64,000 bases of DNA, from positions 56,001 to 120,000 of the forward strand of contig CAUYUJ010020170.1 in NCBI GenBank assembly GCA_963575745.1, given 5' to 3'. Positions within the stretch are counted from its first letter, which is position 1; each line of letters begins with the position of its first letter. A program made the position numbers and the translations under genes. Positions 52,010 to 62,950 of the stretch are shown one piece after another. This DNA is from Prorocentrum cordatum. Lineage: Eukaryota; Sar; Dinophyceae; Prorocentrales; Prorocentraceae. The notes under the pieces are model-generated. The model was not told the origin of the DNA. It worked only from the letters and a program-made list of their open reading frames with translations, and did not search any database.

Positions 52010-52313
52010 TTGTCTTCGGGGAAGGCCGGGGGGCTTCCGAACCTCCTGAGACGGCCTTCTCCTGCTCACTTCCTCCCCTCGCTCGCCGCCGACCTCCGCT
52101 CTGCCCTCCCTCCCGCCTCCTCCCGGGCCGCCCCAGCTGCCGTCCTGAGGGCGGATCAGCTCCAGGGGGGGGAACGTCGAGCTGGAATCGGCGACACACT
52201 GCCGATAGATCGGCGCTGGGCCTCCGATGGCGAGTTCGCACGCTCCTGGGTGAAGAGGGCTGCCAGGCCCCCATCGGCGACCAGTGGGCCATTGGGGGTC
52301 GACGAGTTCCCCT

Positions 52314-52447
52314 GGCTGGCCATCGCTCGGACGTCCATTCCCTGTGCTTTTTTCGGTTTCGTGCGTGGCTTCTTCGCCAAATGATGCAGGGTGCTCCTCG
52401 ATGGTCCTCGCCGAGAAAAAATGCACACGTCCGAACGATGCTAGGCT
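52314..52447 (+). mobile_element. Short inverted-repeat element, copy 2
   Basis: Left end GGCCATCGCTCGGACGTCC, right end GCACACGTCCGAACGATGC. Interior shared with copies 1 and 3 (CGGTTTCGTGCGTGG, GATGGTCCTCGCCGAG). Confidence 0.75.
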
Positions 52448-52610
52448 GGCCTCTTGGCCTACGTGCTCCCCGCAATGGTTTCTGGAGATAACTCTCCGAC
52501 TGCCGTGCGCGGGGCAATCCAAAACCATGGGCACCTCTCCGCGGGGCGCGGCTTCTGCAACGCGTCCCGAGGCAAGAGAACCTCCAGACACCGACGGAGA
52601 GCACTCGACT

Positions 52611-52740
52611 GGCCATCGCTCGGACGTCCATTCCCCGTGTTTTTTTTCGGTTTCGTGCGTGGTTCCTTCGCCGAATGATCAAGGATGCTCCTCGATGCTC
52701 CTCGCCGAAGGGAAAATGCACACGTCCGAGCGATGCCAAG
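52611..52740 (+). mobile_element. Short inverted-repeat element, copy 3 (cleanest ends)
   Basis: Left end TGGCCATCGCTCGGACGT; right end ACGTCCGAGCGATGCCA, which is its reverse complement apart from one extra C on the left. The flanks CTCGAC and AGTCGA extend the symmetry. No transposase is encoded; it would depend on one elsewhere. Confidence 0.8.
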
Positions 52741-54378
52741 TCGAAACAAGACCCCGACCTACATTCAAGGAACATCCCAAATGCCAAAGCCCTTCCCGAG
52801 CCCAGACATGGTACTCCTTTCCGCGTGCTGACCGCAGCGCTGACCGTGACGTGGCCCTGGAACGTTCCGGACTCGTCCAAAAAGGGAGGGAAGGGAACGA
52901 AGACCATGACCAAGACAGAACGCGGAAACGTCGGTGGGGATCTCAGCCATCGACAGTCTTCAGATCGTGGATCGTCCTCATGAATCGGCAACGGCCGGCA
53001 TGAACCACGACCAAGATCGGCGTCGACCAAATCCAGCGACATCTTGGTCATGGTCGGTATTCTTCCTACCTCGACCGACGCCTTGATCCTCGCTCCTCGC
53101 TCCTCGCTCAGGCTCGGGCTCGGGCTTCCTTCTTTCGAGGACGCACTGACCCAAGTCAATGCAAATCGGGGCTAGTCAGGCTGTGCAGGACCCTTCAAGA
53201 TTGCGGGCCGGCTAAATATACCCCACCCCCACTGGGGCCACAGAGGCTGAAAATGCCTGGGTTCTTGCTTCGAAGGCCGAAGCTGACATCACCTCTGGGC
53301 GCCCCAACGGGCCCCTTGAAGGAGCCCTGGGAAAGGCTCGACGACGTCCTGCGCCCTCCTTCCGGCCTCCTCTGCCCTCCCTCAACCTTCCTCCCTCGCT
53401 TGCCCTTCCATGCAACTCGTTGGGGTCTGCGGGCCCGCCCGGAATGGCGACCCGAAAATGCCGGCCAGCGCGATATAGTTTTTGTGGCGCCGCGGGAGTG
53501 GGGGAGCTGGGTATGATTATGCCACGAGAAAGGCCTGATTCGATACCCCGCACACGAATCTAGCCCTCCCGCGGAAGGATAATTTCGACGGCGGCGCGGA
53601 CGCTGGAGGACCGGCGTTGACTGCTCCGCCTGGAGCGCCCAGGTACGCCGAAATGGTCAAGAAAGACTGGGAAGAATGCAATCTTTGTCCTCGCGTTACG
53701 CGATGCACTTTGTCATGCGACGCGCGGGGGCAAATACATGCATTTCGTTTGCAAATAAATTCAACCTTCGGATTTTCACATTGCCGCCCGATGTCTTAGG
53801 GGATCCGCACATGCGTTAGGGAACCTGGCTCGAGCGCGCCCCAATCCCCCTACCGTCCGTACGGGCACATTCGTTTTCCGCAGTTGCAAATCAACAGGAG
53901 GTCGAGGCAGCTTCGAGCAAGGCAAGAAGAGGAGAGAAAGACGAATGGAGGAGGAGAAAGGAAGGGGGTTCACGGGGGTAGCAACAAGGATGAGAAGGAC
54001 GCAGACGTTGAGAAATGAGCGGTGGACACAAGGGAGGACGGCGGTGGGAAGGAGGGGCAGGAGGAGGATACAAGTGTTTGGCCGAACGCTTGGCCCACGC
54101 ACCCGGCCTATCACTGGATTGGGCGCCCCGCCCAATCGTGAAGTTTGTCCAGCTTCCCCGAGACAGACTATCAAGACTTCGGGCTTCGGCCGCAGCTAAT
54201 ACAACTGACACTGGCGAAACCTGAAACACAGATGGGGCCCGCTACCGTCTGAAATACAACAGTCGAAACCTTAACGCCATTCCTGGGGAGATTTCAAAAA
54301 GGCAGGCTGGCCAAGACCCAAACCCTGATAGAGTTCAGCTTGCCTGGCGGGCTGGGCTCTGGTGGCTGGCTGGAGGGC
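52741..54378. other. Intergenic, no gene seen
   Basis: Mixed-composition DNA with no repeat array and no frame showing domain or exon signals. Contains a CGTGACCAAGATCGG-like imperfect inverted repeat around 53005-53055 (CGACCAAGATCGG and CATCTTGGTCATGG). Confidence 0.4.
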
Positions 54379-55892
54379 TCACTTGGGCACAATCTTTTTT
54401 TTCTTGAGCACCATCTTGCCGCCACCTGCGGCGGACCCCCCCGCTGATGGGCTGGCCGTCGTCGTTGGCGTTGGCGTCGCGATGTCGGGGGAGCCGGCGT
54501 CGCCGATCCTGTTGCGCAGCTCGATCGGCAACGACTCGTAGGGAACGCGAAGGTGCGTCGTGGCGTACTTCACTGCTGCTGCCACTGGATCTTCCAAGCC
54601 CTTCTCCTGCTTCGTTCCAGAGTCGGTACTCCTCTGGGCGATTGCGCTGGCGATGACGTTGATGGCAGCCAGCTGGCATGCCTGGTTCAGCTCGGTCTGG
54701 CTCTCCACGATCACCTTCAAGAAGTCGGCAAGCTGCGTCCTCTACTGGTCGCTCGCGAAGCTCGCGAGGGGGATCATGCTCTCCAGCGTGTTCCGCCAGT
54801 TAGGTGTCTGCGTAACCAACTGGTCGATCTTCCTCATCCTTGATGCCATCTCAGGGTTGTCGGAGACGATCCAAGGCGCCATGGAGAAATCCCACATCTT
54901 TACTGCATCTGTGATAGGGCTGGACTCCTTGATGAAATCAGCGAGGGCCTCGAACGACTTCACGTTGACGATGAGCGCCGCCTGCTGCTAATCCCATTCC
55001 TCAGTGCACTTCTTCAACATCAACTCGAAGTTGGACCCCTGAGTGAATAACTTGGGATGCTTGTCCTGCGAGACGCGTACATCATGAAGCATATTCGTGC
55101 TATCCACAAGACCGCCTGCGGGCTTACCCGATGTCACCTTGTCGCACACATCCTGAATCAACTGCACGGTTGCAGCCCCATGCGCCAACTCGCGAGAACC
55201 AGGAGGAAGCAACCTCCCATCGTCAAGAAGCGCCATCAAGTCCCTGGCCCGCTTCACGTCCTTGCCGATGACGCTGGTCATGTAGGACATCGCGAGCTCG
55301 CTAATGGTCACGGTCTCGTGCAATTGAACGGCGATGCGGATGGCGAGCTTGCCGTGGGCGGAGCCCCACCTCATGGCTGACACGGGCTTGGTCCTCTCCT
55401 TGATGAGTTGTTCTTTCTGCAAGCATTGCGAGATGGATACCAAGGCGCCCTGGAAATTGTCTGTGGCTTTGTCCTGAAGCGTCACGGTCTTGAAAAAGCT
55501 GGAAAAGTAGAAAGCTTGTTGCTCGCGTAGGACAGCACTTCAGGGGTCATGGGCATCAGGCTGCTGACGAGGCCGATGGCGGCTGCGAGCCAGGCTAAAT
55601 CGTGGGCAGGGCTGTCCTCTTGCGAACCTGGCGCTGGCACATCATCTGGCTTGACCCTCTGGATTACTTCGCCGATCGCCGTCATGCACTCCCCGGCGAT
55701 GCTGGATTTCTCGAGGAAGACGTCCAGGCACCTGAGCAGGTGCTCCAAGATCTCCCTGGGCAAACGCTCCTTGGGATCACCCTCCGCGCCAGCGGCCGCC
55801 GCGTCGCCCATCACGGTACCATCGCCATCGCCAATCATGACGCCCAACGCCTCGATCATGCTCGAGTGATCGTTGTAGGCGTCGCAGACCGC
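54379..55892 (-). CDS. Helical protein of unknown function with two in-frame TAG codons
   Basis: A probable exon start at 55892 follows an acceptor (CATTGTAG|GCGGTC). The frame runs AYNDHSSMIEALGVMIG onward and changes once near 55500, at a sequence that also looks like an acceptor (TTTCTACTTTTCCAG). From 55485 to 54379 one frame holds throughout except for TAG at 54988-54990 (after GAATGGGAT, before CAGCAG) and TAG at 54742-54744 (after GACCAG, before AGGACG). The C-terminus is Thr/Ser/Pro-rich and ends MVLKKKKIVPK. The body is alpha-helical and amphipathic. No family recognised. The TAGs may be decay of CAG codons, sequence errors, or read-through; both lie next to CAG. It could be the 3' part of the gene at 56.6-59.0 kb. 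Confidence 0.5.
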
Positions 55893-56615
55893 CTACAATG
55901 CCGCAACGCCAACCACGGACCCAAACAACAAGACAACGCTCAACCGTGTCAAGACACTGGCAGACTGGGATAGGTTACACCGAAGCCAAAACAACACTGA
56001 TTGCCTAAGCAAAAAACTTCGGGCCGACGCAGCGGCCCAAGAGAAAACGCCCCAAACGCCTGATCCTGTTCTCCGGCCTCAGGAACGGACCCGCGGTCTT
56101 AAAACCTAGTGGGCTGCCTCAGCTGCTCCATCATCCCCCTGGGAGCATTCAACACACATTCTACAACCACTGCAAATCGACGGGGGCTGGGTTGAGACGC
56201 TGCTTTGGCCGCTAAAGGCGTCAGCCTGGAGTTGCACGGGCGGGCCGAAACGCAGTGGCTTTCAACGCTGGAAATGCAACCAACAGCAATGCCACGCCAA
56301 CAAGCGCACAATCGTCATGGAGACGTGCATCGAGGATGTGAGCCCAATACCCTCCAGACCATACCCCTCTCAACAGCTACTCTCTGGCTGAGCCCTGCCG
56401 TGGCGACGAATAAAAACCTGGAATGGCTTAGCTGGGAGCTCAGTAACTAAAAGGGGGAACGCGTATCAGCTTTCACAGGGGGAGACAGTAAGCAAATGCC
56501 GATAGGGTCCAAGGGTAGAGCCCCGGTGAGCTTGCACAGGAGATTACCGTGCTAAGAAATCGGAAGGCTTCCAAAATAATGTATGCACACCCTGTACTGA
56601 TGGATGCTTGCTTCT
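55893..56615. other. Intergenic or intron, no gene seen
   Basis: No repeat array. The preceding ORF ends in GACCTAG|GTTAAAG and has GTGAGG 20 bases earlier, so this gap might be an intron joining the two neighbouring coding regions, but no phase-consistent join could be fixed. Confidence 0.35.
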
Positions 56616-59030
56616 TTAACCTAGGTCCTCGCAGCAGTCAACCTCACCTTCAGCAGCTGCCAGCTTGTTCCTGAGCGCGGTGGCCACGTCGAAGTCGAGG
56701 GACTTGCACCTGTCTGCCGGGGCCTGCCGCTCGCTGCGGGCCCTCACCATCGCATCCCAAGCAGATCGCCCAAGCTGAACCTGAGCTCCGCAGATCTGGC
56801 GAAAATGCGTCCGCAAGCGGGGGCTGAGCTTGCTCTTGTTCGCCACCGTCGCACAACACATCGTGACCTCGTAGCGGGAGAGCTTCTTCTCCGAGAACTC
56901 GAATTGCAAGCATTTTGAGCACAGGATCGAGCAGCACATGCCGATCCTCGGTCGGGGAAACCAGCCGTCGCGAAGCTGCCCGCTCGCCAAGTCGACGTCG
57001 GCAACGTCCACACCAGCGGCATCAGTCATCGTCTCGTGGAGCAGCCCCCCGCAGCGCATGACCCAGTGGACGTCGGACATTTTACACATCCTCTCGGCAA
57101 GGTGGAGGGCCAGGCCCTTCTGGCACTCCTCTAGCAAATGCGGAGCCTTCGCAAGCCACCCGCACGAGAAACGGTCCTTCTTGAACGACGGGTCCATCAC
57201 GACTGCAAGCGCTCGCAAGACATCGGCATTTTGATCCATCAGCGCGCCCATCTTGTCAATCGCGAGGCTCATCTCCGACACGATGATCATGCCAAGAACG
57301 TCCAGCGGAGCATCCTCGAGAGCTCTCTGGTCGTCGTCACTCAGCGGGTTGACCACGAGCTTGACGAAGTCGTTGCGGATACGTTCGAAGAGGGCGTGGC
57401 GCTTCTCCAGGGTGTCGTGGATAGAAAACAAACTATTACTGATGTCAACAACATTGCTATTGCCGACGATGGCCCCAGCCTTCCTTCCGTGGGTATTCAA
57501 CATCGCCAAGAACTGGCCGAAGTCGCGCTGCCTGAGCTTGCTCTCCCAATGCAATTTGAAGGTCCACTTCTCCTGCGCCGCGGTGGCCAGCTCTTGAGCT
57601 GCTTCAACGGTGGCATCAGAAGCAGACCTCCGCTGCCTCGGTTGCTGGGTACCCTTTGTCGGAGGAGGCGATGCGCCTGGTGAAATCTGAGATGATGCTG
57701 CGCTTCCTCGAGCCCTCTTCCGACCGCTGCCACCTGCGCGCTCGAGGTCGCCAACGACAGACGAGGGCTTCTGCGCCGAAGCTGGGGGCCTCAACAAGCC
57801 GATCGGCGCGACGTCGTGCGAAGGGTCGGTCAACTGCAGTGCCGAAATCGCCCTCGTAGTGGCAGAGCTGCCAGTAGGATTATACCCGCTGTCGCCATCA
57901 CTGTCGTCGTTGCCCTGCCCAGCGCCGCTCGGAGCCTCCCCGACCAACGATCCCACGACTGGCTTGTCCCCGAACTTGGCGCACCTCGCATCCTCGAACG
58001 CCTCCTCGCACACATCCTTGTTGCCGTACTGCACTTTTTTGACATGCCCCACCCTGTCTGCGATGCCTCGCCGAAGCCTGTGCTGCTTCGGCCCGTTGTC
58101 TGGCATCCCAACCCCTGAGGGCCCGAGGGCGGGCATGCCCAATGACGCCCCATTCAAATGCCCGCGAAGGGCCCGGCCAACAAAAAAACAATGAATCCGA
58201 GCCCCTCGACGAAAACAGACCTAGGACATTCAAGCCCCAACGCAGGAGCATCCATGGACATTTCTAAACCTGGGCAACACCAAAACGAACAACAACGGTG
58301 AAACGGGGCGGCATTGAACATACCCGCGGCCTATAACGCCACGCTTGTCCCGTGCCACGCTGTAGCCCTTGTACCTCTCGGCAACCACATCGATGAGCTC
58401 CTGCTCATCATCCCAGCCCTTCAGGCCCCTGGTGCGCGCAAGCTCGTACAGTTCCACGAAAGTCCCCTCGACGAAGTCCTGATCGAACTCCTCGCGCTCT
58501 TTCACCAACACTGCTCTGCCTTCACCTTCGCCTCGCTCTTGAACTGATCACCGCCGCTGAGTCGGTCGCGGCGAAGCGCCAGGAATCTGTCGTTCAAGGT
58601 GCGGCTGGCATTGCGAAGCTCGTTCAAGGACTTGAGCTGGTCGTCGAAGAAGCGCCTGCGCGCGTCGAAGCATCCAGAACACTCAGTTCCCGCAGGCAGG
58701 CAATCGCCTGCCGAATTGTGCCAGCTCTTTGTCCAGCGAACGTAGAACGGCTTCTGCGGGCCACTGTCCCTGTCGATGTCGCGGGTGGTCTGCAAGCACG
58801 AGCCGCACTTCTGCGGTGGTGCGTGTTGCCATTCGTTCACAGGCTCAGTCGGGCCCCGCTGGACCTTGGCCCGCTTCGAGCTAGAAGCCTTTGGCGCTGG
58901 CGCAGACTTGACCTTCGCCCTGCTGCTAGCCCCCTGCCCAGCAGGGCCATCGCAGCCGCTCTCGCGACTGAGCTTCGACGCCACTGGAGGCACGACGATG
59001 ATGCTCGTCGGGCGCAGGCCCCAAGGATGA
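56616..59030 (-). CDS. Zinc-binding and helical protein of unknown function, spliced, leader relic at 5' side
   Basis: Exon 1 (about 59020-58502) encodes a basic N-terminus and a Cys-rich zinc module (KCGSC at about 58812, CLPAGTECSGC at about 58698-58666). A one-base frame change near 58510 leads to VKEREEFDQDFVEGTFVELY and GLKGWDDEQELIDVV. The intron 58323-58078 (GG|GTATGT to CACAG|G) joins in phase to LRRGIADRVGHVKKVQYGN. The remainder has a basic, Ser-rich linker (RKRARGSAASS, near 57725), then a helical domain from about 57590 and a Cys-rich part (CCSILCSKCLQFEF, near 56935) to the stop at 56616. The zinc-module style resembles the N-terminus of the hAT-like gene (CKEANCGRC). No in-frame ATG was found near the 5' end, so the start is unresolved. 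The family is unknown. Confidence 0.55.
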
Positions 59031-59044
59031 TGTCACCCAAAACT

Positions 59045-59066
59045 CTCGAGCCAAAATGGCTACGCA
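59045..59066 (-). other. Dinoflagellate spliced-leader relic
   Basis: The minus strand reads GTAGCCATTTTGGCTC then GAG; the canonical leader ends GTAGCCATTTTGGCTCAAG. Twenty of 22 positions agree. It lies just upstream of exon 1 of the 56.6-59.0 kb gene and in its orientation, as expected when a trans-spliced mRNA was copied back into the genome. Confidence 0.85.
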
Positions 59067-59754
59067 GGGAGCTGCGTTTCAGGTGACTCAAGTGGGTACC
59101 AGTCTAAGGAGTCTAGGGCGTGCCTCCGCACTCCTACAACTCCTTGGAACGCCAAGTCAAGACGTGGACCGATGCAACCTCGGGGGGAGGAGGAGTGGGA
59201 GGAGGGGGAGGTGCAAGGAGGGAAGGGGCTGTGAGGATGCGTGCGCCGATAACGTTGGAGGATTCCTGGAGGATGGCGTGTTTTCCTGGAGGTGTCATCA
59301 CCATTCTACACATAGGTGGTACGCGCTGGAAACGCATATGTGGCAACATAAAGTCTCCCTACTCTCACGTGGCAACCCCAGACTTACGGATATGTATACA
59401 TATGTGTGATCATGCGTGGCAGCATCACGTCTACAGAACAATTCCCCCAAGCTTGGGGATGTGTTGCATCATCCCCTGGCCAGAGCAATTCAAAGAGGGC
59501 AAGCATTTCTGGGTGGGCCTGTGACTTGCGCGGGTGCTGATGCACGCGTGAACTAAAATAGTGGTGGCGCCCGTGGACGCGCGCGCATGGAAGCGCGTGG
59601 TTTTCCATATCCCCATCCAACTTGCGCGAGCGAGCCAACTGAACCTAGAGAGATGTAGTCGGGAGAGGCTCGGGAACCCGGCAACAACAAAAAAAAACAA
59701 CACAAAACACGAACTACCACGCCAAAGCATCGATGTCTTGCCGGCTTGGGCGCT
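59067..59754. other. Intergenic, no gene seen
   Basis: Contains the palindrome CCCCCAAGCTTGGGG at 59444-59458, also found at 62054-62068. No supportable coding. Confidence 0.45.
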
Positions 59755-60230
59755 CTAGGGGACAGCCACCTCGAGGGGGCCTAGCTTCCACTTGGGGCGC
59801 GACTTGGTGACCGTCGTGCCCTTGCTCTTGGAACTGGCCTTGTTCGGGCCCTTCCCCGAGGTCGCCCTGGTCTTCTGGGATGACGACCCCACCGGCTGGA
59901 CTGAGGTCGGCCCTGGCCCTTGCCCTTGCCCTTGCCCTTGGGGCCATTGCCAGAGCCCTTGTCGCGGCCGTCGCCGTCAGGGCCAAGGATTCGGATGCTG
60001 GCGGAGTTATTGGCATCGTCTTTCTTGGTCGCCTTGCGAACCTCCACGTTGATGCGAACGTTCACCTGGAGAAGGTGACGCCCCTGCTGATTGAGATGGC
60101 TGAGTTGGTGCTGGAGCGAAGCCGTTCCCCTCGTAGACGCCCCGGCGCCGACTGCCTGGGTGATGATCTCGGTGGCAGCCTTCTCGATCACCCCCGTCAG
60201 CGCCGCCGCTGCAGCGACTGCTGCTGCCAT
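59755..60230 (-). CDS. Small basic Gly/Lys-repeat protein, frame-broken
   Basis: Starts at the ATG at 60230 (MAAAVAAAAALTGVIEKAA), followed by a helical and a beta-like segment (LLQVNVRINVEVRKATKKDD) and a (GK)n repeat at about 59945-59910. In the repeat the frame must shift to reach a Lys/Ser-rich C-terminus (SSSQKTRATSGKGPNKASSK, ending GPLEVAVP) with its stop at 59755. Without the shift the tail is Arg/Pro-rich and less protein-like. Function unknown; composition suggests nucleic-acid binding. Confidence 0.4.
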
Positions 60231-60424
60231 CGCCGAGGCCCGAGGTCGGAGCAATGCCCTCGGGGGCAAGGAAAGGCGATGCCTGGATCAAATCCTCTGG
60301 TCACGCTCCAGGTTCGAGAAAGCAATTGGGGGCGCATGGATACGGAGACAAACGGATACGATGAAGCCAAAGAGGATCCTCGCGCGAACGGGTCCTCTTA
60401 TGTTGATCCCAGTGAGTCGCCTTA

Positions 60425-60870
60425 TGCTGACTCACTTGGCCCCTCCTGGGGCCCGTTGGGGCTCTCTTGGGGCCCTTTAGGACTCTTCCGAGGCTCGTGG
60501 GGGGCCCCAGGAGGGTCCCGAGAGGGCCCCGAGAGGAGCCCCGCTGCTGTCAAAGACGAGGGCCGCCATCTTGACAGCAGAGGGGGGCTCTCGGGACCCC
60601 TCTTGCGGCCCTCTTGGGGCTCTCTTGGGGTCTTCTCGGGGCCCTTCAGGAGCCTTCCGAGGCTGGTAGAGGGCACCGGGAGGGCTCCCAGAGGGCCCCA
60701 AGACGGCCCAAATAAGCTCTTGGCAGACAGGCCCGTTGTCTAGAGCTCTTTGGGGACCCCCACTCGGGCTGGGTCCGCCATCTTGACAGCAGGGGGTGCG
60801 CTCATGGCCCCTCTTGGGGCTTTCGTGGGGCTCTCTTGGGGTCATCTTGGGGCCCTTTCGGGGCCTTCCG
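60425..60870 (-). repeat. CCAAGAGGGCCC-type repeat with embedded hairpins
   Basis: GGGGCTCTCTTGGGGCCC-type units alternate with a longer module containing CTTCCGAGGCTCGTAGAGG and CGGGAGGG (near 60490, 60655 and 60865). GCTGCTGTCAA at 60542 and TTGACAGCAG at 60571 form a perfect 10-base inverted repeat; CTTGACAGCAG recurs at 60782. Confidence 0.8.
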
Positions 60871-61236
60871 ACGCTCGTAGAGGATCGCCTTGCGTTGAAT
60901 CCAGTGGTTCGCCTTATTTTGGCTCTAGGTGCCAAGGGGGTGTGGAAGCGTACCGGGGGCGGATTGCGAGGCGCACTGGGATGCTCCGCCCCCCCTCCCG
61001 ACATACAGGCAAAGCCGCGCTTGCCGCGTCAAGGCAACTCGCTTAGGACTGGCGGACGGGTGGATGGCATGCAACGTAATGGGCGGGGTGCGACGTCTGC
61101 AACGCAGTCTTACTTTTGAGCAGCCCCGTTCACACATTCAAGTATCTGGGCTGCGTCGCGGGCGCAGCAGCGACTGCTGAGGAAACCTCGCAGCACAGAG
61201 AAGCCAACCGATCATTGCCAACAGCTCCTCGACTCG
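60871..61236. other. Intergenic, no gene seen
   Basis: Unique GC-rich sequence without supportable frames. Confidence 0.4.
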
Positions 61237-61854
61237 TCAGTGAGGGTTGGGGCGTGGCGGCGATGGCGGGCGAACAGGCGTGTTGATGGCGTTGATCCAA
61301 TCAACCGTCAGCAACCCCCTCGGTACGAAGTATTCTCGGAGCCTGAAATTGTTAGGTTTCCAATGGACCTGGCGAGGAGAAAGGTAATGACAATAATGGC
61401 AATGCGAGATGGTGGTGGTGGGTGGGTGTGGGGGGAGGGGGGGGGGGGGGGGAGCGAAACAGGAAGCGAGAAGGGAGCAGGGACCGCACGAAGGTAACGC
61501 ATGATAACGATGTCCACCTGCACGTTGCGCAGCTTGCTGCACGTGTTCGCCAGCATTCGCAACCCAATGGCCACGATCTGAGCACCCTTCCAGACTGCGC
61601 GAAGCCGCTGACCGCGGGCCCCGAAACGCCCTCCCTGAGACCCCACCCCCATGAGGTGTTCATTCCATCCGAGAGCCCAAGACGGAACAACGAGGGGGCC
61701 TGGTGAAAGTTCTTCCAGCCCCACAAGCCTTCTTCCACATGAAGCGGCGCCCATGCGTCGACTCTGAAGTCAGCGGCCTCGTCCAGAATGGCGAGAGCAA
61801 CCACTCAGGCCACACCTCGTCGTCGCTAAGGGAGAAACTACGCACGTCTGCCAT
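61237..61854 (-). CDS. Small spliced gene of unknown function with frame breaks
   Basis: The best-supported part is the 3' end: coding KLRNVQVDIVIMRYLRA to 61485, intron 61484-61369 (GCG|GTCCCT to CCAG|GTCCAT, phase 0), and terminal exon VHWKPNNFRLREYFVPRGLL then TVDWINAINTPVRPP with the stop at 61237. The ATG at 61854 opens MADVRSFSLSDDEVWPE, then the frame shifts to VALAILDEAADFRVDAWAPL and back again near 61600, consistent with two compensating single-base changes. The intron holds a run of about 20 G. The family is not recognised. Confidence 0.45.
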
Positions 61855-62545
61855 CGCAGCTGCCGCGGAGGGTCGGGGGGTCGGGGCGACGGAGACCGCA
61901 GCTTTCATTCTTGGGCCTCGCGCCTCAGAAGTCCGACGTCCCCTCTCCTTCCTCCTCTTGCTGCTCCTCCCCCTTCTCCTCCTCCAGAAGCCAAGAGCTC
62001 CTCCCCCGTCCTCCTCCTCCTCCTCCGCGCCCTCTCTCATAATCGCCCCACTCCCCCAAGCTTGGGGGCATTGTTGACGGGAAGATGAGAGAAGGCGAAC
62101 GAGGGCGATTCGGAACATAGGGGAGCGGGGGTATGACGAGGGGGAGCGAGTAGGAGGAGGGGGAAGACGGGGAGGGAGCTCTCGGGCCCCATAGGAGGAG
62201 AAGGAGGAGGAGGAAGAAGATGGGGAAGGGGAGGGCGACGGGAGGGGCCCAGGAGGAGAACCCCTAACTGAAAATGCGAGCCCCCCGCCTAAAGAGGGCC
62301 CCACGACGCCAAGAAGCACCCAAGAGGCCCCAAGACGCGCTCAAGAGGCTGCCGAGAGGCCCCGTCCGAAACGTTTCCGTTTGGGGCTGGGGGGGCTCTC
62401 CAGATTTGCAGCCCCGTTAGGCAGGCAATATGTATCAATCGAAGGTGATGATGACGCCGCTACTGGTGACAACGATGCTGGCGATTGCGACGATGTTGAC
62501 CATGATGAGGAGGAAGGGAGCGAGGCGGATGCTCGGTTCTGCGGC
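61855..62545. other. Upstream flank; purine/pyrimidine blocks and dispersed repeat
   Basis: 61930-62035 is TCC-rich and 62090-62260 is GGA-rich on the plus strand. CCCCCAAGCTTGGGGG at 62054 is the second copy of a palindrome at 59.44 kb. A CCAAGAGGCCCC-type repeat fills 62290-62370. No gene. Confidence 0.5.
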
Positions 62546-62650
62546 CTATGCCGCTGCCTCCTCGAGCTCGGCGAGAGCGCCCACGAGCATGCCGTAGGCG
62601 GGCTCGCCGACGGCCTCAGCGATGAAGCCCTTCAGGGACTCCACGTCCTG
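62546..62650 (-). CDS. Possible terminal exon, 34 residues
   Basis: After an acceptor-like CCACCGCAG the minus strand reads DVESLKGFIAEAVGEPAYGM then LVGALAELEEAAA and stop. It is a well-formed amphipathic helix with protein-like codon use, but no partner exon was found upstream. Confidence 0.3.
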   Translation of the reverse strand, partial: QDVESLKGFIAEAVGEPAYGMLVGALAELEEAAA

Positions 62651-62950
62651 CGGTGGCGCGATGGCCCCTCCTTCCCCCTTGAGTTTGCAGGGGCAGTCGA
62701 GCCCCCCCCCCAAGCGCGAGCCCCCCCCCCAGTGCAGAGAGGCGGCCTGCGCACTTTTCAGAGGACCTGAGAAATCAAGTGGGGTAGGTTTCCCCCAGCA
62801 CCATCCTCGATACATTCGAAAACCACAGCGGTGGAAACAGGGGTGCGAACAGGGGTGTAGAATCTGCGCGGCCGTCTACACCCTTGTTGGCACCCCTGCC
62901 CCCCGCCTGTCATAGCGCGCGGGCCTTCGTTTGACTGCGGGGGGGCTGAC

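Noticed and set aside
53212-53553. 113-residue minus-strand frame
   Set aside because: No exon signals, no motif, composition as in surrounding non-coding DNA.
54742-54990. Reassigned stop codon (TAG as Gln)
   Set aside because: Other genes here end normally and use few TAGs; core dinoflagellates have the standard code. Kept only as a point to test.
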